Assembly (NCBI GenBank): GCA_030838885.1
Contig: JAUZEU010000286.1
Location: 1-6,430, forward strand
Reading direction: 5' to 3'
Length of the DNA stretch: 6,430 nt
Source of the DNA: Bryobacterales bacterium
Lineage (GTDB): Bacteria; Acidobacteriota; Terriglobia; Bryobacterales; Bryobacteraceae
Part shown: positions 6,255 to 6,430 of the stretch, in pieces
How the letters are laid out: each line of letters begins with the position of its first letter
Position numbering within the stretch: the stretch's first letter is position 1
Translations under genes and position numbers: made by a program
The notes under the pieces: model-generated
What the model was told of the DNA's origin: nothing
The model's database searches: none
The model's input: the letters and a program-made list of their open reading frames with translations, nothing else

Positions 6255-6265
6255 AGGAGAACCCC
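6255..6265 (+). promoter_or_regulatory. Transposase ribosome-binding site sequestered in a stem
   Basis: AAAGGAG (6253-6259) is a strong Shine-Dalgarno sequence placed six bases ahead of the ATG at 6266. Bases 6255-6265 pair with 6192-6202 in an 11-bp stem containing a single G-U pair, which covers the Shine-Dalgarno sequence and ends at the base before the start codon. The fold should reduce transposase translation from transcripts carrying the whole leader. Confidence 0.5.
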
Positions 6266-6430
6266 ATGAACAGTATGTAATACGTCGGCTTTGACATTCA
6301 TAAAAAAACCATCAGCTGGTGCGCCAAACTGGCTGACGGAACCGTTACCGGTGAAGGCAGAATACCGGCTACAAGGCAGGCCCTGGACCGCTGGATGGCA
6401 GGACGCACAGGACCCTGGACCGCAGCCATG
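6266..6430 (+). pseudogene. IS110-family transposase, 5' part, with an in-frame stop at codon 5
   Basis: From the ATG at 6266 the frame reads M-N-S-M-stop (TAA 6278-6280) and then continues open to the edge with YVGFDIHKKTISWCAKLADG, then EGRIPATRQALDRWM and GPWTAAM. This is the start of an IS110 transposase. The Asp in GFDIHKK (codon 6293-6295) is the first acidic residue of the RuvC-like DEDD catalytic domain; the serine-bearing Tnp domain would lie beyond the window. Family members usually start M-K/R/Q-YVG, so the TAA replaces one ordinary codon, possibly CAA or AAA. No alternative ATG, GTG or TTG lies between the stop and the catalytic Asp; the next in-frame ATG (6395) would lose it. The transposase is thus probably inactive in this copy unless the stop is read through or is a sequencing error. 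Confidence 0.78.

Larger units (their letters stand above)
6092..6265 (+). ncRNA. Candidate IS110 bridge RNA
   Basis: Bridge RNAs of IS110 elements pair with target and donor DNA to guide the recombinase. In the IS110 group they are encoded in the left end as a 5' stem-loop followed by two looped hairpins, 177 nt in IS621. Here three structures fit that order. First, TGGCCCACTC (6093-6102) pairs with GAGTGTGCCA (6109-6118) around AAGGAC with one mismatch. Second, GTGCCAGC (6113-6120) pairs with GCTGGCAC (6155-6162) around a 34-base loop; it partly competes with the first stem. Third, GGGGTTTTCCT (6192-6202) pairs with AGGAGAACCCC (6255-6265), enclosing a strong inner hairpin at 6217-6240. The two large looped structures would be the target- and donor-binding loops. 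Guide bases cannot be assigned without the other end of the element and an empty site. Confidence 0.55.
6092..6430 (+). mobile_element. IS110-family insertion sequence, left part (continues past the right edge)
   Basis: The right end of the window holds the 5' portion of an IS110-family transposase preceded by a structured leader of about 175 bases. This matches the IS110-group layout, in which a non-coding left end carries the bridge RNA and directly abuts the transposase. IS110 elements lack terminal inverted repeats and usually make no target duplication, so the exact left boundary cannot be read off. I place it near 6092, where pairing begins; it could be some tens of bases earlier. The element points away from the receptor gene. 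Confidence 0.7.

Noticed and set aside
6092..6280. Plus-strand open frame ending at the TAA before YVGFD
   Set aside because: It overlaps the structured leader and the ribosome-binding site and ends in the abortive M-N-S-M; the translation resembles nothing known.

Overview
The window looks like a mobile-element-rich stretch of an Acidobacteriota chromosome, probably from the Solibacter/Bryobacter side. This is an inference from three things. The 1100-residue TonB-dependent receptor has an N-terminal carboxypeptidase-regulatory-like domain, of a type hugely expanded in that phylum. There is a decayed C-terminal domain of the TIGR03437 type, a hallmark of Solibacter-like genomes. The DNA is moderately GC-rich. 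No 16S or other phylogenetic marker is present.

Layout, left to right. Positions 1-51 (minus strand) hold the first 17 codons of an IS1182/IS5-type transposase that runs off the left edge. Positions 115-540 (minus strand) hold gene debris: a short unidentified ORF, then a frameshifted, 5'-truncated TIGR03437 domain ending at 248. Positions 572-656 (plus) hold a degenerate tRNA-Leu(GAG) whose 5' half is intact. Positions 707-1807 encode a secreted sialidase-type (Asp-box) beta-propeller protein. Positions 1808-2498 are a 691-base intergenic region with a nested hairpin, two imperfect 33-base direct repeats, and a promoter with a perfect TGTAAC-N5-GTTACA palindrome. Positions 2499-5801 encode the outer-membrane receptor. 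Positions 5858-6005 (minus) hold another possible frameshifted gene remnant. From about 6092 to the right edge lies the left end of an IS110-family element: a structured non-coding leader that is a good candidate bridge RNA, then the transposase start with a TAA as its fifth codon.

The two intact genes are both exported and both on the plus strand, but about 690 bases apart with a separate promoter for the receptor, so they are probably not one operon. A periplasmic or extracellular propeller protein next to an Oar/SusC-like outer-membrane receptor would fit glycan or peptide scavenging, but the substrate cannot be read from the sequence. The rest is debris between two insertion sequences. 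The most interesting part is the IS110 left end: three hairpins fill the roughly 175 bases before the transposase, and the last stem base-pairs across the Shine-Dalgarno sequence.
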